A stretch of 64,000 nucleotides of DNA from Datura wrightii (lineage: Eukaryota; Streptophyta; Magnoliopsida; Solanales; Solanaceae): the NCBI GenBank assembly GCA_035772735.1, contig JASDFA010000019.1, positions 65,262,001 to 65,326,000 of the forward strand, written 5' to 3'. How positions within the stretch are numbered: position 1 is the stretch's first letter; every line of letters begins with the position of its first letter. This document shows positions 43,341-55,521 of the stretch, piece after piece. Under the pieces are notes generated by a model. That model did no database searches and was not told the DNA's origin. It saw only the letters and a list, made by a program, of their open reading frames with translations. The position numbers and the translations under genes were made by a program.

Positions 43341-44610
43341 GCTGACAACAACGTAACCAAAAAGTGAATAATTTGTTTTATAAATTTTATGCTAAAACTA
43401 AGAACAATTATCTACTTTGAATCTGAACTATGGATAAGAGCATGTTGAGGTTAACGAACATGTAATGAAACTGATTATCATCATAAATTGGTTAATCTTT
43501 TCTTCCAGTTGCTAGCCAAGAACATTTGCCAAGATATTAAAACTCTCGTATTTAATCTCACTTAAGAATCATGAAGCATCCATCTACATTTCTGTGATCA
43601 AATGCAATTCATGTTCTAGCCATACAATTCCGGTTCCTAAATTGACTAATACGACTTTCAGGTATATTTCTATCCTAAATGCACATCAAAACTCAATTTT
43701 CCCAAATCAAGTAAAGAACAATATCCTATTAATTCACAACTTTCCAATTTCGTGCTCTCTCGAGTGAAATCGGACTTTTTAGATGTACATTAATGTAGGC
43801 CACACACCAATGCAGTAAGAACAAGAATTAATAGAACAACATGGAAGAAAAAGATGAAAAACCAGATAATCAATAATCAAATTTCATCACAATTGTTCAT
43901 ACCCTCAGAAAGGAAGGGAATTAGCCACTCATTTGTGGATTAATCATCATAAAACGAGTGTTAATCATACAAGCAATTGAATTAGACAAGAAAGAAAGAG
44001 AGAAAAAACCCTGAACTTTTCATCCCTCAACTGCCTGTAACCCACGTCCTTGCTCCGCCATGTATGAATTATGAAAAATGAACTTAAGTGTTCTATTTAT
44101 ACTAGAGGGAATTTTTCCCGGAATAATGAGCAACGTGTCACGGAGTGCATCGCGGAGCACTGCCTCCATGACACGCCATGAACGCGGACCCTCACTGGAA
44201 CTGGGGGTCTGGGAATTCAAGCTCAATGTGGAACGACGTACATCGCGGAGCACTACCTCCGTGCCACGGAGCAAACGCGGACCTCCACTGGAAATTGGGT
44301 GAATTTTCACCCTCCAGGTAGAATGCCTCAGCGATGGCAGCGTGACACGGCTCCATCGCGGAGCCCCTTTAATTCCTGTTGTCCACTGCCTTTTCCCTTG
44401 CTCGCATCCAAGTCCAACTCCGATATCATCCAACATGCATTTTAGCTTCCCGAAATCACATTTTACCTACAAAACAATGCTAATCATATTGGTTAGTATA
44501 AATTCACATTTTATTCCCAATTACATGAAAATGTATACACATTGCTAGATAAACAAGGCGAAAATGGTACTTTTGAGTATCACTTGGGCATATAAATCTG
44601 CCCAAGATCA
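43341..44610 (-). repeat. E3 3' LTR (end truncated)
   Basis: Starts TGATCTTGGGCAG at 44610 on minus. TATA box TATAAATA at 44101-44094. It matches 51768-53037 and stops at 43341 with 'gttgtcagc', about 154 bases short of the LTR end seen at 51614. Confidence 0.92.
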
Positions 44611-46513
44611 CTTACCCCACACTTAAATCCTTGTTCGTCCTCGAACAACAAACATACAATTCATGCAATTTACATCCCAACCTCGCTACTTTGGTACGAC
44701 AATTTAAGCTACGGTCATACCGATCATTCAATACAGCATATCATCAAGAAAACATGCATGGTCTTATCAATGCAATGACCATCAATACATTAAGACCTCC
44801 TAGACTTTTAAGAATCAACTCTCGATATTGGCAAACTCATGCAAATCAGCTAATAAAGATATCCGACACGAAAATTAATCTTTCATCAAGCATGTGCCCT
44901 CACACAACTCAAGAGAATCTTCCCCTTTTTTGCTCATATGACTCTTAAACATTCAAACAGGGGCATGTACACACAATTTCACTCTTTCTCCTAAAAGAAT
45001 TCACATGCATCATGTCATGACCCATAAGCTTGCCCTTAGTGTACTACTCCACTAATATAAAGAAATGCAATGTAAGATCACGTAGGACTTTAATGGGTTG
45101 TAATGGAAGCTATGGAACTAGTAAATATTGGATTAGCCAATAGTAGTCACTAGCGTCCTTAAGCGCCTTTTCAACACATCCCATCACTCATGGACATTGT
45201 TTCTCTCTTTTTTTTTTCATCATCCCATTCTTGATGGTTTACTTTAGTATGACCCATTTCATTAAGCACACTTGACACAACAACAAAGGTTATTCATGCA
45301 CCTTCATTATCGTATATTTATAGCAAGTGCACCTTCAACCTTTTCTTTTCTTCTATCACTCTGCTTTTCTTTTTCTTTTCACCATTCTCACTCTTTGACA
45401 CTTTGGGAAAATTGATTTTCTCTTCTTAAGCGCTTAAGAGTTTTGTATAGACTTTACGGCTAATGAAAAGAAGGAATTAAGCTTGGTTTACACTTTTTTG
45501 GACAAAAGAAAGAAATAATCGACTAAAGGATCAAAGGGCTGACTAGGGTATACAATCACAGAAAGGGGGAGTATGACAAGAAAAAAAAATAGAAACTCTC
45601 GGTTAAAACAAAGAAATGCCGACATGCTTTCCTACAATACACCTCCTTCATTTCGTTTTGTACACACACTAGGCAAGTTCTGGACACTTCACAATAGCAT
45701 GGAATATCAACACCTCACTTCACACTTTATGCACATGCTCGATTCAAGATGTATTCACAGACTCTTCAATCAGCTAATTACATGAATTCAAACATTAAGC
45801 CTCAATCACACCGAATCGAATTCTATAGCCTAGGTATCTCAACATATTTACAAAATTGCATGATTTCATACAAATCACCTTTGCATTTTGAACATCATGT
45901 ACAACACGCAACCAAACTCTCGCAACCATATAGTAACTACAGATTTCGGGATGCAATCTACCAAAGAAAAAAACTGAAAATTAGTTGGAAAAAACTCAAC
46001 TCCTAACGACTACATTTCCCTTAAGACGGTCGTCATCCATCCATCATAGGGAACGGTCACTAACTATGACTTCGGTTCAATGGGACCATTCTCGGTAAAA
46101 GAACCGAAAACAAACGCCGAGAACCCAAAATAAAAAAATTGAAAAATTTGCAAAATATCGATCATTTCGACAGAAATATTATTTCCAAAATATTTTAAAT
46201 ATGTACAAATTTTTTTTAAAAAAAAAATTTTAAAAATCGATCATTTCGATAACTATAATATTTACAGAGTCAGAATCAGCTAACAACCATTCAACAACAC
46301 ACAGCAATTTCACGAATATTTACAAATACAGAACCATCACTTAAACAATTCACAAATCACAGGGACAATCAACATACACAATAAAAGAGGAGAACATACA
46401 AGCAAAACAGCCCAGCCCAGCACCTAACTACTCCCACCCCACACTTAGTCCAAACACTGTCCCCAGTGTTCACAAAAATTAAATAGCACAATTTGGGTGG
46501 TGGAACTCCCTGA
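44611..46513 (-). other. E3 3' spacer
   Basis: Non-coding counterpart of E1 17236-19153. The polypurine tract AAGTGTGGGGTAAG abuts the LTR (44624-44611), a PPT-like copy is near 46446-46437, and ATCGAAATGATCGAT-like motifs lie near 46140-46160 and 46233-46255. Small ORFs here are shadows. Confidence 0.85.
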
Positions 46514-47734
46514 TCAATCAAAGTATTCCACTTCTTCGTCGGGTGCTGCTGCTTTATCTCCCATGTCCGAGTAGCCTCCGTCGTCATCATCAGACTCCAC
46601 ATCGGAGTCCTCACGACACGTCTCCTCGTCCGTGGGGACGTCATCGTCTGTGGGATCTACAAAGGCTGGCCCTACTCGGCATAGAGCCCTGGCGTTTTCG
46701 CCAAACGGGTAATCTAGCTCGAGCTGCCATAGCTCCTCCTCCGTCGCCGGCCTCCCACCTATCATGAGCTGGAGCATCTGCGTCCTATACATCCGTGCCA
46801 TATACTGGTCATCACGAGCGTGTTGCTCGCCAAGAGTCAGCACTGGCCCGTGGGTGGTGTCGGGAGCCTTAGTTTTGGTAACATCCAAGGTCCGCCGCTC
46901 CAACTGCGGGATATAATCGAGGGCCTCCTCCTCAACATCGACGCCCCTGAGAAAGGTGGTGAGTAGTCCACCAAAATCATACCTGTGCCCCTGGTGCAAC
47001 CGGGCTCTCTTCATGGCGGATATAATAACCGCCCCGACATTTATCTCCAGCCCTTTCATCAGGGCGTACACCAGGCAAACACGATCCCGGGTTACATCAG
47101 TCATATGTACCCCCGGGACGAGGCAAGAGCAGACTATCTTCAGCCAGATTCGGGCTTCCCTATTCATCTATGAATATGGCAGAGTCTGGTGGTAGCCCCT
47201 TTCTTTGTGCCTGCTCCATCTAGCTGTAGATCAGGCCCCACACAATGTGCGTCTGATGTCAGCATACGGTGGGGTAATGTTCAGCTGTCGGAGGATGTGG
47301 GCGTCTGTGTCCCGCGCTCCTATGATGGCATTGAGCTGGTGGGGCTCCAGAGTGACTATCTGCCCTCTGATTTTGATGGTGTGGCTTCTGATTGACGGGT
47401 TCCAATTAGCATAGAACTCCCGAACCAAGTGCAGGTTGCATTCTTTGGGCTCCTCAAATATGAAATTGAGCCCAGCTGCCTCGATCCGGTGAACCATCCT
47501 TGGGAACTCCTGTGCCAATGGCTCCCGTGCTATATGCTCCTCGGGGAAATATTTGTTCTCTTTATGCTTTGCATACCACTTTTTCCCCTCGTCCGTCACC
47601 CATCTTGTTCCATATTGGCGGCGCTAGCCGCGTGGAACTGCTGGTGCTGCTGGGACTGCTGTGCCCAGTCTGAGTCTCTTCCTTCCGGTGCCTGAAGTCG
47701 ATGCACCTTTCCCTTTCTCTTGCCTACTTGCCAT
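46514..47734 (-). pseudogene. E3 third ORF (broken)
   Basis: The ATG at 47734 is followed by a TAG near 47625 in place of a Gln codon and a TGA near 47230 in place of an Arg codon. The piece 47599-47231 is open (MTDEGKKWYAKHKENKYFP, EEHIAREPLAQEFPRMVHR, LEPHQLNAIIGARDTD). After a further frame break near 47170-47230 the open piece 47167-46514 holds MNREARIWLKIVCSCLVPG, DVTRDRVCLVYALMKGLEI, LDYPFGENARALCRVGPAF and the acidic tail ending EVEYFD. The same family as E1 16015-17235. Confidence 0.85.
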
Positions 47735-47739
47735 TTTAC

Positions 47740-48434
47740 CTGTCAACCCAAGTCAACAAGCTCAATGTTAAGCTAAATACATATTAACTTCGGCTAAGGT
47801 CGGGTTACGCTAAGTTACCCCACACTTAGTCCTTAGCTACAGTTACAACACTACGGCAAGAATATCTTTATTTACACAAAACAACCAGCTATACAATCAT
47901 ATTTAGTGCGTTCAAAAGAAAATTCGATGGTATAACTTCTGCGTACTACTCAAACTTTGTACAGCTAATCCCAATCACTACCATCGCTAACATTTTAACC
48001 CTCGCACTTAGCAAAGAAAAACGAAGAAACAAAAACAAAGCAAAAATTTGTATACATGAACCTATCCAACTAACCACATTCGAACAAATTTCAACATTTC
48101 CCCCAAACCCGAGAATTCGTCGTCTATTAATATTCCACAAATTTGTACAACGACTCATCTCATTCAACACGTACAACCCGGCATAAAATTCACGACTTCA
48201 ACACATTTCAAACTTCACATTCAACAACAAGCCCTAGAATTGAGATTATCAATCGAATTCGAATAATTTATGCAATCGACAAGTTCAAACGATCATAATG
48301 ACATTCCGAACATTTATCAATCAACAAATAACTCGAATTCATGCTCAATTTTGACTTAGGGCAATTTAACTCACCTCCCATGCTTAATTTCGAAGAAAAT
48401 CGACAAAAACTTGAGAGAGAATCGGAAAACATAC
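47740..48434 (-). other. E3 predicted intron before the third ORF
   Basis: Minus-strand donor AAG|GTATGT at 48434 and acceptor TTGACAG| ending 47740, six bases before the ATG at 47734. PPT-like AAGTGTGGGGTAA near 47828-47816. Confidence 0.58.
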
Positions 48435-48584
48435 CTTGAAGTTGAATAATCGAAGAAAACTCAGTAATTTATTGCCTTAAGCCATGGCACGTTGATGGGA
48501 GAGGGGTTTTGGGACGTGTGGTCGCGGAAGAATTAGAAAATGAGGGGAAAAGGGGAGGTTTCGGGGTAAAAAGGGTAGAAAAAC

Positions 48585-48795
48585 ACGCGGGTCACCCGGC
48601 AACCCAGTGTGACCCGTCGCGATATACATGGCAACGTGTCACGGAGTGCATCGCGGTGCACTGCCTCCGTGACGCGGAGCCATCGCGATAGCATTCTAGA
48701 AATTTTTAAAATTTCCGGGTTATACCTCAACGTGTCACGGAGGGTAACGCGGAGATCCTCCTCCGTGACACAGAGCTATCGCCCCAGCTCACTGT
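48585..48795 (-). promoter_or_regulatory. E3 internal U3-like block
   Basis: Minus-strand counterpart of E1 14950-15160, with CCGTGNCACG motifs and GCGATGCACTCCGTGACACG shared with the LTR U3 (about 52560-52600). The TATA-like position reads TGTATATCGCG. Confidence 0.5.
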
Positions 48796-49024
48796 TTTCT
48801 ACATTTTATTAATTTTTCATACCTCGACTTTTCCTTCGCGATTCTGTGCATATTTTCCTCCGTTTGACCTGAGAATCATGTCACTAAACAAAATTGGTTA
48901 GAATTATAGGCTTCACCTAACTAAAATTAAAAACACTAACTAAAATGAAAAATTTTGTAATAAATCAAGAAAAAGAAAAAGAAAAATCTATTTACACTTT
49001 ACAAAATGAAAGAAAAAAAAATTT

Positions 49025-49042
49025 CACGGGTTGCCTCCCATG
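49025..49042 (-). other. E3 conserved hairpin after the protease
   Basis: The minus strand reads CATGGGAGGCAACCCGTG. Relative to E1/E2 one C has become T, turning a C-G pair into U-G, so the RNA stem is kept. Confidence 0.65.
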
Positions 49043-49218
49043 CAGCGCCTGGTTTACCGTCGCGGCTCGACGTCATTTAAGCTCAATTGTCCGCTAGGGT
49101 GATGGACGATTTCTCTCAATCACCGTCCTCCCCCCAGTAGTGCTTACACCTATCCGGTGGTCTTCCCATTAACTCTCAGGAATCCTTCATCAGCTTAGCA
49201 TTACCATGATCAATCACA

Positions 49219-50513
49219 TTGATCAGCAAGAGTTCTTCATGCACCATCGGGAGCTTGGGTTCTTTGTACACATCGAACACCTCTACCTTGTCATGTGCTC
49301 ACATTGTAAGTTGCCTTGAAGCTACGTCGATTAATGCTTTCCCGGTTGCCAAGAAGGGACGTCCCAAAATAAATGGGACTTCCGCGTCTGGTTCAAAATC
49401 CAGCACAACAAAATCTACCGGGAAAATTAGGGAGCCAACTTGCACCAGAACATCCTCAACAATGCCATCCGGCCTAGCTAAGGATCGATCCGCCAACTGC
49501 AAGATTACCGTTGTGGGTCTAGGACTCCCTAGACCCAACTTTCTGAATACCGAAGACGGCATCAAATTTATGCTCGCTCCCAAGTCACACAATCTACGAG
49601 CTCGGATGCTCTGCCCAATAGTAAGCTGGATAGTAAAACTTCCAGGGTCTTTTAACTTTGTGGGCAGTCTATTTTGGATCCGAGAAGTGCACTCCTCCGT
49701 TAAAGCCACCGTAGCATACTCAGTCAACCGACTTTTGTTGGCCACGATGTCCTTTATGTATTTGGCATATTTAGGCACTCCCTGCAAGACATCAACAAGA
49801 GGTAAATTAACATGTACCTGTTTAAGCACCTCCATGAATTTCATGAAACATGCCTCCTCTTTGTGTTTCTTGAGTCGTTGAGCGAACGGGGGTGGAGGTC
49901 TTTCTGATTCAGCTTCTTTGGTCTTCCCCCTTTTCGAACCTTGCTCCCCCTCAACTTCTGCTGCTCCCGAATGTTGAGGCGGTCTTTCTGGTTCCACCTC
50001 CTTCAGCTGCAAACCACTCCTTATGGTCACTGCATTTACCTGCTTGGGATTCGGATCTGTGTCGCTTGGCAGTCCTGCTCTAGGCCTTGTATTTTGGGCA
50101 CTAGCAAATTGCTCAAATTGATACTCAAAAGCCTTGGTAGCTAATTGATTATTTTTAACTTCGGCTGCCAATTTCACATAGTCAGCCTGCAGTTGAGCTT
50201 GGTTAGCTATCATGGTCTTGAACATCTCCTCAATGCTGGGTGATGGTGGTGGAGGAGGTGCATTGTTGTTTCTGAATTGAGATTGGTAGTTCTGTTGCCC
50301 TCCTTGGTTTCTTTGCACACCCTGACCCAAACTTTGGCCTTGGTGGTTGTTGCTACCCCATGAGAAGTTAGGCAGATTCCTCCAATTTGAATTGTAGCTA
50401 CTACCATACTGCTGGTGATTTCTTTGTGCATTACCCACAAAGTTTACCGAGTCAGGATTGGCTCCACAGCACTCAGCTGAGTGCTCACTGCTTCCACACA
50501 CTTCACACCACAA
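49219..50513 (-). pseudogene. E3 Gag C-terminus and aspartic protease
   Basis: One open frame from 50513 to 49299 (404 codons) joins the Gag zinc-knuckle-like motif (CEVCGSSEHSAECC), the EEMFKTMIANQAQLQ helix, the PERPP linker and the protease with an intact DLGA active site (CDLGASINLMPSS, near 49590) and FILGRPFLATG. It shows that gag and protease share one frame in this family. The reading is cut by a TGA near 49298 where the sisters have an Arg codon (QLTMRAHDK), so about 60 C-terminal codons (to about 49090) are lost. Confidence 0.9.
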
Positions 50514-51479
50514 TTACTGGACTGCATTAACTGGAGCTTGAGGCTGGTTCAATGTCATGTTGCTGAAGTGGTTGTTCAATTGATTTTGCAATGCAGCTAT
50601 CTGTGCAGCGATAGTTGTAAACCCATCCACTTCAAGCACTCCTGCTGCTTTCCCTGTCCCACCTCGTGATGAATCAGCATTACATTCTGGATTGCCCTGT
50701 GAAATCCGGTTCAACAAGGTATACAGCTCCTCATAAGTCTTTTCCAGCGCTTGCCCTCCAGCTGCTGAATCTAGCAATATTTTGGTGTGGGGTTCCAAAC
50801 CCTCAATAAATGTGTGCACCAACACCTCATTGGACTGATGATGATGAGGACAGTCCCGTAACGTGGATTTAAATCTCTCCCAGGCTTGATATAAATTTTC
50901 TCCCTCCCTCTGTTTGAAACTTAGAATTTGACTTCTAAGCCTTGCTGTATTACCAGAGGGAAAAAACCTTATCAAGAACTTTCATGCAAGATCATCCCAC
51001 GTTGAAATAGAATTTGGTGGCTCAGCTTTCAACCACCTCTTGGCTTCTCCAAGTAATGAGAACGGAAATAATGTAAGCCGAACATAGTCTGGTGACACTC
51101 CAGCAGGTATGTAAGTGTCACTTATCTCCAAAAAGTTTTGAAGATGTTGTTGTGGATCTTCATGAGGGAGACCGGTATATTGCCCGCTTGTGTGCAACAA
51201 CTGCACCATATTTTGTTTGAGTTCAAATCTCCCTCTAGGCTCTGGTTTGCGGATACTTGATGTAACATTATTGGCATGTGGGATTTCCACCTCGCGAACC
51301 GGCCTTGCTGCTGCTTCTTCGGGAACTAACACTGCCCTCACAACAGGTGGATTCTGTTGTTGCTCCTTGATCGTCTGTCTGAGCAACTGCAGCTTTCTTT
51401 ATAGAGCTTCTGTCCTCTTACTGTGAAATATACGTTCTGGCTCTATATAAGATTCCACCAGCTCTTTGTCTCTTGCCAG
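50514..51479 (-). pseudogene. E3 Gag N-terminal and core region (broken)
   Basis: Begins at the shared CTG (51479-51477). A TAA near 51402 replaces a Gln codon. The open piece 51386-50982 covers VREVEIPHANNVTSS, ELKQNMVQLLHTSGQ, AGVSPDYVRLTLFPFSLLG and LKAEPPNSISTWDDLA. A TGA replaces Trp near 50980, and the piece 50975-50514 continues with FKQREGENLYQAWERFK, HHHQSNEVLVHTFIEGLEPH and AAGGQALEKTYEEL. A TAA near 50511 precedes the zinc-knuckle part. It retains the region deleted in E1. Confidence 0.88.
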
Positions 51480-51589
51480 TGTTCACAGCAATTAAGTCTG
51501 CAAAATATAGGCTAAGACCAAGTTGTCAACACTTAACAAAAAAACAAATACAGTAAATTACACTTAAAACAAATTCACCAATTGCCAAG

Positions 51590-51607
51590 TCCCCAGCAAC
51601 GGCGCCA
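51590..51607 (-). other. E3 primer binding site (tRNA-Asp type)
   Basis: The minus strand reads TGGCGCCGTTGCTGGGGA, with one change from E2, six bases from the LTR end at 51614. Confidence 0.9.
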
Positions 51608-51613
51608 AAAACT

Positions 51614-53037
51614 TGTTCGGTGAGTTATATGGGTATATAAAACGACACGCAAGTGCACGTGGTCGAACAAGTAGTAAGTGGCTTTAGTAAGCCAAGTATC
51701 GATCCCACAGAGACTTGGGTTAAGTGCAATTTGCTCAAGTATACTATATTTTTTTACTTCTAAGTATGCTGACAACAACGTAACCAAAAAGTGAATAATT
51801 TGTTTTATAAATTTTATGCTAAAACTAAGAACAATTATCTACTTTGAATCTGAACTATTGATAAGAGCATGTCGAGGTTAACGAACATGTAATGAAACTG
51901 ATTATCATCATAAATTGGTTAATCTTTTCTTCCAGTTGCTAGCCAAGAACATTTTCCAAGATATTAAAACTATCGTAATTAATCTCACTTAAGAATCATG
52001 AACCATCCGTCTACATTTCTGTGATCAAATGCAATTCATGTTCTAGCCATACAATTCCGATTCCAAAATTGACTAATACGACTTTCAGGTATATTTCTAT
52101 CCTGAATGCACATCAAAACTCAATTTTCCCAAATCAAGTAAAGAACAATATCCTATTAATTCACAACTTTCCAATTTCGTGCTCTCTCGAGTGAAATCAG
52201 ACGTTTTAGATGTACATTAATGTAGGCCACACACCAATGCAGTAAGAACAAGAATTAATAGAACAACATGGAAGAAAAAGATGAAAAACCAGATAATCAA
52301 TAATCGAATTTCATCACAATTGTTCACACCCTCAGCAAGGAAGTGAATTAGCCACTCATTTGTGGATTAATCATCATAAAACGAGTGTTAATCATACAAG
52401 CAACTGAATTAGAGAAGAAAGAAAGAGAGAAAAAACCCTGAACTTTTCGTCCCTCAACTGCCTGTAACCCACGTCCTTGCTCCACCAAGTCCGAATTATT
52501 AAAAATGAACTTAAGTGTTCTATTTATACTAGTGGGAATTTTTCCCGGAATAATGAGCAACGTGTCATGGAGTGCATCGCGGAGCACTGCCTCCGTGACA
52601 CGCCATGAACGCGGACCCTTACTGGAACTGGGGGTCCGGGAATTCAAGCTCAACGTGGCACGGCGTGCATCGCGGAGCACTGCCTCCGTGCCACGGAGCA
52701 AACGCGGACCTCCACTGGAAATTGGGTGAATTTTCACCCTCCAGGCAGAATACCTCCGCGATGGCAGCATGACACGGCTCCATCGTGGAGCCCTTTTAAT
52801 TCCTGCTGTCCACTGCCTTTTCCCTTGCTCGCATCCAAGTCCAACTCCGATATCATCCAACATGCATTTTAGCTTCCCGAAATCACATTTTACCTGCAAA
52901 ACAATGCTAATCATGTTGGTTAGTATAAATTCACATTTTATTCCCAATTACATGAAAATGTATACACATTTCTAGATAAACAAGGCAAAAATGGTAGTTT
53001 TGAGTATCACTTGGGCATATAAATCTTCCCAAGATCA
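51614..53037 (-). repeat. E3 5' LTR
   Basis: TGATCTTGGG at 53037 to ...CCGAACA at 51614 on minus. TATA box at 52528-52521, with the CCGTGNCACG block upstream. Very similar to 43341-44610; the differences visible by eye are few. Confidence 0.94.
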
Positions 53038-53640
53038 ACTAACGTATCTAGATATGGCTTGAACACCCTGTTCATCAAGTCCATAAAAGCTACAAGAGCA
53101 TTGTTTAGTACAAAAGACATAACTACAAACTAATAATGACCATACCGCGTCCTGAAGGTTGTTTCGGGATGTCGCTCTCCTGAACTCTTAGCTGATGGTA
53201 CCCGAATCTGAGATCTATCTTCGAGAAACACTTAGCACCCTGAAGCTGGTAGACCAAATCATCAATCCTGGGTAGAGGATGCCTGTTATTGACGGTGACT
53301 TTATTCAGCTGCCGATAGTCGATACACATGCAAAGAAACCATCTTTCTTTTAGACAAAGAGAACTGGTGCACCCCATGGGGACTCACATAGTCTAATGGA
53401 GCCTTTATCTAACAGGTCCTTCAACTGTTCTTTCAACTCCTTCATCTCGGTTGGAGCCATTTTATAGGGAGGAATAGATATAGCCTGCGTGTCGGGAAGA
53501 AGGTCAATACCAAAATCAATCTCCCGCTCAGGAGGGATTCTTGGTAAATCATCACGAAAGACCTCTGGATACTCATATACTATAGGGAAAGATAGGATAG
53601 TCAGAGTCTCAGATGTCACAATCCTTAACCCTAACTAGAT
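53038..53640 (-). pseudogene. Element C reverse transcriptase, N-terminal half (broken)
   Basis: 53619-53350 reads PIVYEYPEVFRDDLPRIPPE, REIDFGIDLLPDTQAISIPP, then MKELKEQLKDLLDKGSIR, the usual start of chromovirus RT. 53377-53123 continues CIDYRQLNKVTVNNRHPLP, IDDLVYQLQGAKCFSKIDL and GYHQLRVQESDIPK, with a frame change near 53345 and another near 53150. The YxDD region is missing; it lay in the segment deleted at the E3 left junction. Confidence 0.88.
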
Positions 53641-54110
53641 GGTACACACAACCCTTAGAAATCATCTTTCTGGCCTTGAGGTTGGGAACGAATCGACCTA
53701 CAGGAAGAACTGAACTACCCTTCTATTCTATGACTGGCTCACCCAAAAATCTGAACTCTACTGCCCAGTTCTATAATTAACTAAGGCATAACATGAAAAT
53801 AGTCAATCCATGCTGAGGATAACATTGAAATCGGTCATTGCTAACTGTATCAAATCTGCTGAGGTGACTTTTTGAAGGATTGAGACCGGGAAACCTCTAT
53901 ACACCCGTCTAGCTATAACTGAATCACCTACTGAAGTAAAGACTGAGAAGGGTTCTAACCAGACTTCAGGACTGACTCTGAAGCTACTGGCCACATAAGG
54001 TGCCACAAAAGACAAGGTAGCCCCCGGATCTAGCAAAGCATAAACATCAAGATGGAAAAGTCGTAACATAGCAGTGACTACATTCGGGGTGATCTCCTGC
54101 TCCTGGCGAG
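53640..54110 (-). pseudogene. Element C aspartic protease
   Basis: 54069-53803 is open: LRLFHLDVYALLDPGATLSF holds the active site in this family's DPGAT form, followed by APYVASSFRVSPEVWLEPFS and DFNVILSMD (family DVILGMDWL). The rest is in broken frames. Confidence 0.85.
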
Positions 54111-54114
54111 ATGC

Positions 54115-55312
54115 GAAGAAATAGAATCTGTTTTGGCGTTGACCACCACCTGTGCTGGTAGATGCCCCCTAATGTGCTAAGCATACGGGTGGGGCTGCTG
54201 AACTAGAAGATGGGCCTCGACCCCCATCATGATCCTTTCTCTCTTTTCGGAAATCTCTAAGCATGTGTTCAGGCTTCCAACACACGAAACAAGCACCTGT
54301 ACCTGCTAAGCACTGGCCCGTGCACCCTGACCACATCTGCAGCAAGTTGGGATACTAGAATCTGCGGGTCTGCTGCTCTGACCCCTAGAGCCTGATGCTC
54401 ACCCCCTCTTATCGTGCCTAAGAAGGGATGACACACTCAATGCTGATGATGTTAGGGTTGATGACCTCTGGTGGGTCTGCTATTGGTGCCCACCACCTGA
54501 CCTCGACTGAGAAAATCCATAACTATCAGTCCTGGCCCTCATGGCCTCTCTCTCCCTCATATGTGCCTCCTTCATCTACTGGGCATACAATACTGTCCGA
54601 GGGAAATCCATATCCTGGTGGAGCATGGTGGTCTTGCAATCCTTGTCCAAATAGCCCGCCACTCTATGAACGAACGTGCTCACCCGCGCCCTCTGATCAG
54701 CAAATAACTTTGAGGCGTACTTCGATAGTTGAGTGAACTCAAGGGCTTACTCCTGCACCACCATCCTCCCTTGGTTCAGATTCACAAACTCATCTTCCTT
54801 CAACTCCCTCATCTCACTAAGGAAGAAACGATTTAAGAATGAAACAGGGAACCCCTTCTAAGTGACAAGACCTGCTCCGGTGGCCCTACTATCTTTCCAT
54901 TATTGAAACCAGATGTGTGCGACCCCTTTCAGCTGATATGAGGCCAACTCCGCACACTCAACTCCATTTGCCCCTATGACTTGGGTTATCTTCACAATCT
55001 CATATATGAACTCATGCGGTCCTCATCTACTTTTGACCCGAGGAACTCTGGCGTGTTCATTCTCAAGAAATCCCTAAATCGAGTAACCGCTACATTGAAA
55101 TTTTGGGAGACAAACACAAATGCCTGCTGATTGACCTGAGAAGTCAAGGCCTGCACGAGCATCTGAATAGCTACCCGAAAATCAACATGGGCAACCAGCT
55201 CCGGTGCATGGTGCTCCTAGACTGGCAGGGTCTGCTGGTGCCCGTTTTCATTGCCATCCTCGTGGCCTTCTCCATTTCCATTCCTTCTACCATTTACTAT
55301 TCGGGGAGCCAT
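54115..55312 (-). pseudogene. Element C Gag (broken)
   Basis: The minus-strand ATG at 55312 (MAPRIVNGRRNGNGEGHEDG) starts a Gag with a Gly/Asn-rich N-terminus. The core is recognisable (FLRMNTPEFLGSKVDEDP near 55070-55020), and the zinc knuckle near 54250-54350 is degraded. TAG stops lie at codons expected to be Gln. The ORF on the plus strand at 54428 is a shadow. Confidence 0.82.
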
Positions 55313-55500
55313 GGTTATGCAATTGTGAATAGCACGAATTAGAAGGATAGGGAGACTGTTCATCGCACGACATAGATCATGAAAGAAGGAAATATTTCAT
55401 AAACATTTCGTAGCCTCTTCGTCATTAGTGTGGTGCACTTCACACCCATAAAAAAGACTCTACTTAACGTGAATTTCAGACACCGTAGGACACTTCAAAC

Positions 55501-55517
55501 CTATTTATCTGATACAA
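55501..55517 (-). other. Element C primer binding site (decayed)
   Basis: The minus strand reads TTGTATCAGATAAATAG four bases from the LTR end. It aligns to TGGTATCAGAGC with substitutions. Confidence 0.7.
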
Positions 55518-55521
55518 AGTT

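Larger units (their letters stand above)
43341..53037 (-). mobile_element. Element E3: minus-strand sister of E1 and E2, inserted in RT of element C
   Basis: Complete apart from about 150 bases lost from the outer end of its 3' LTR. From right to left it has 5' LTR 53037-51614, primer site, gag, protease, hairpin, U3-like block, intron, third ORF, spacer and 3' LTR 44610-43341. No polymerase or integrase is present. The right flank ACTAA (53038-53042) has no partner because the left junction is deleted. Together with E1 and E2 on the other strand it forms a large inverted repeat. Confidence 0.92.

Noticed and set aside
45573..46006. Two plus-strand ORFs in the E3 spacer
   Set aside because: Opposite strand of non-coding spacer; not open in the matching parts of E1 and E2.
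52348..52947. 199-codon ORF in the E3 5' LTR, with relatives in the other LTRs (for example 44020-44436 and 23854-24156)
   Set aside because: It crosses U3 and R in LTR sequence, is broken differently in each LTR and has no recognisable domain. It tracks the GC-rich U3 block. I treat it as a shadow, though it is the longest LTR ORF.
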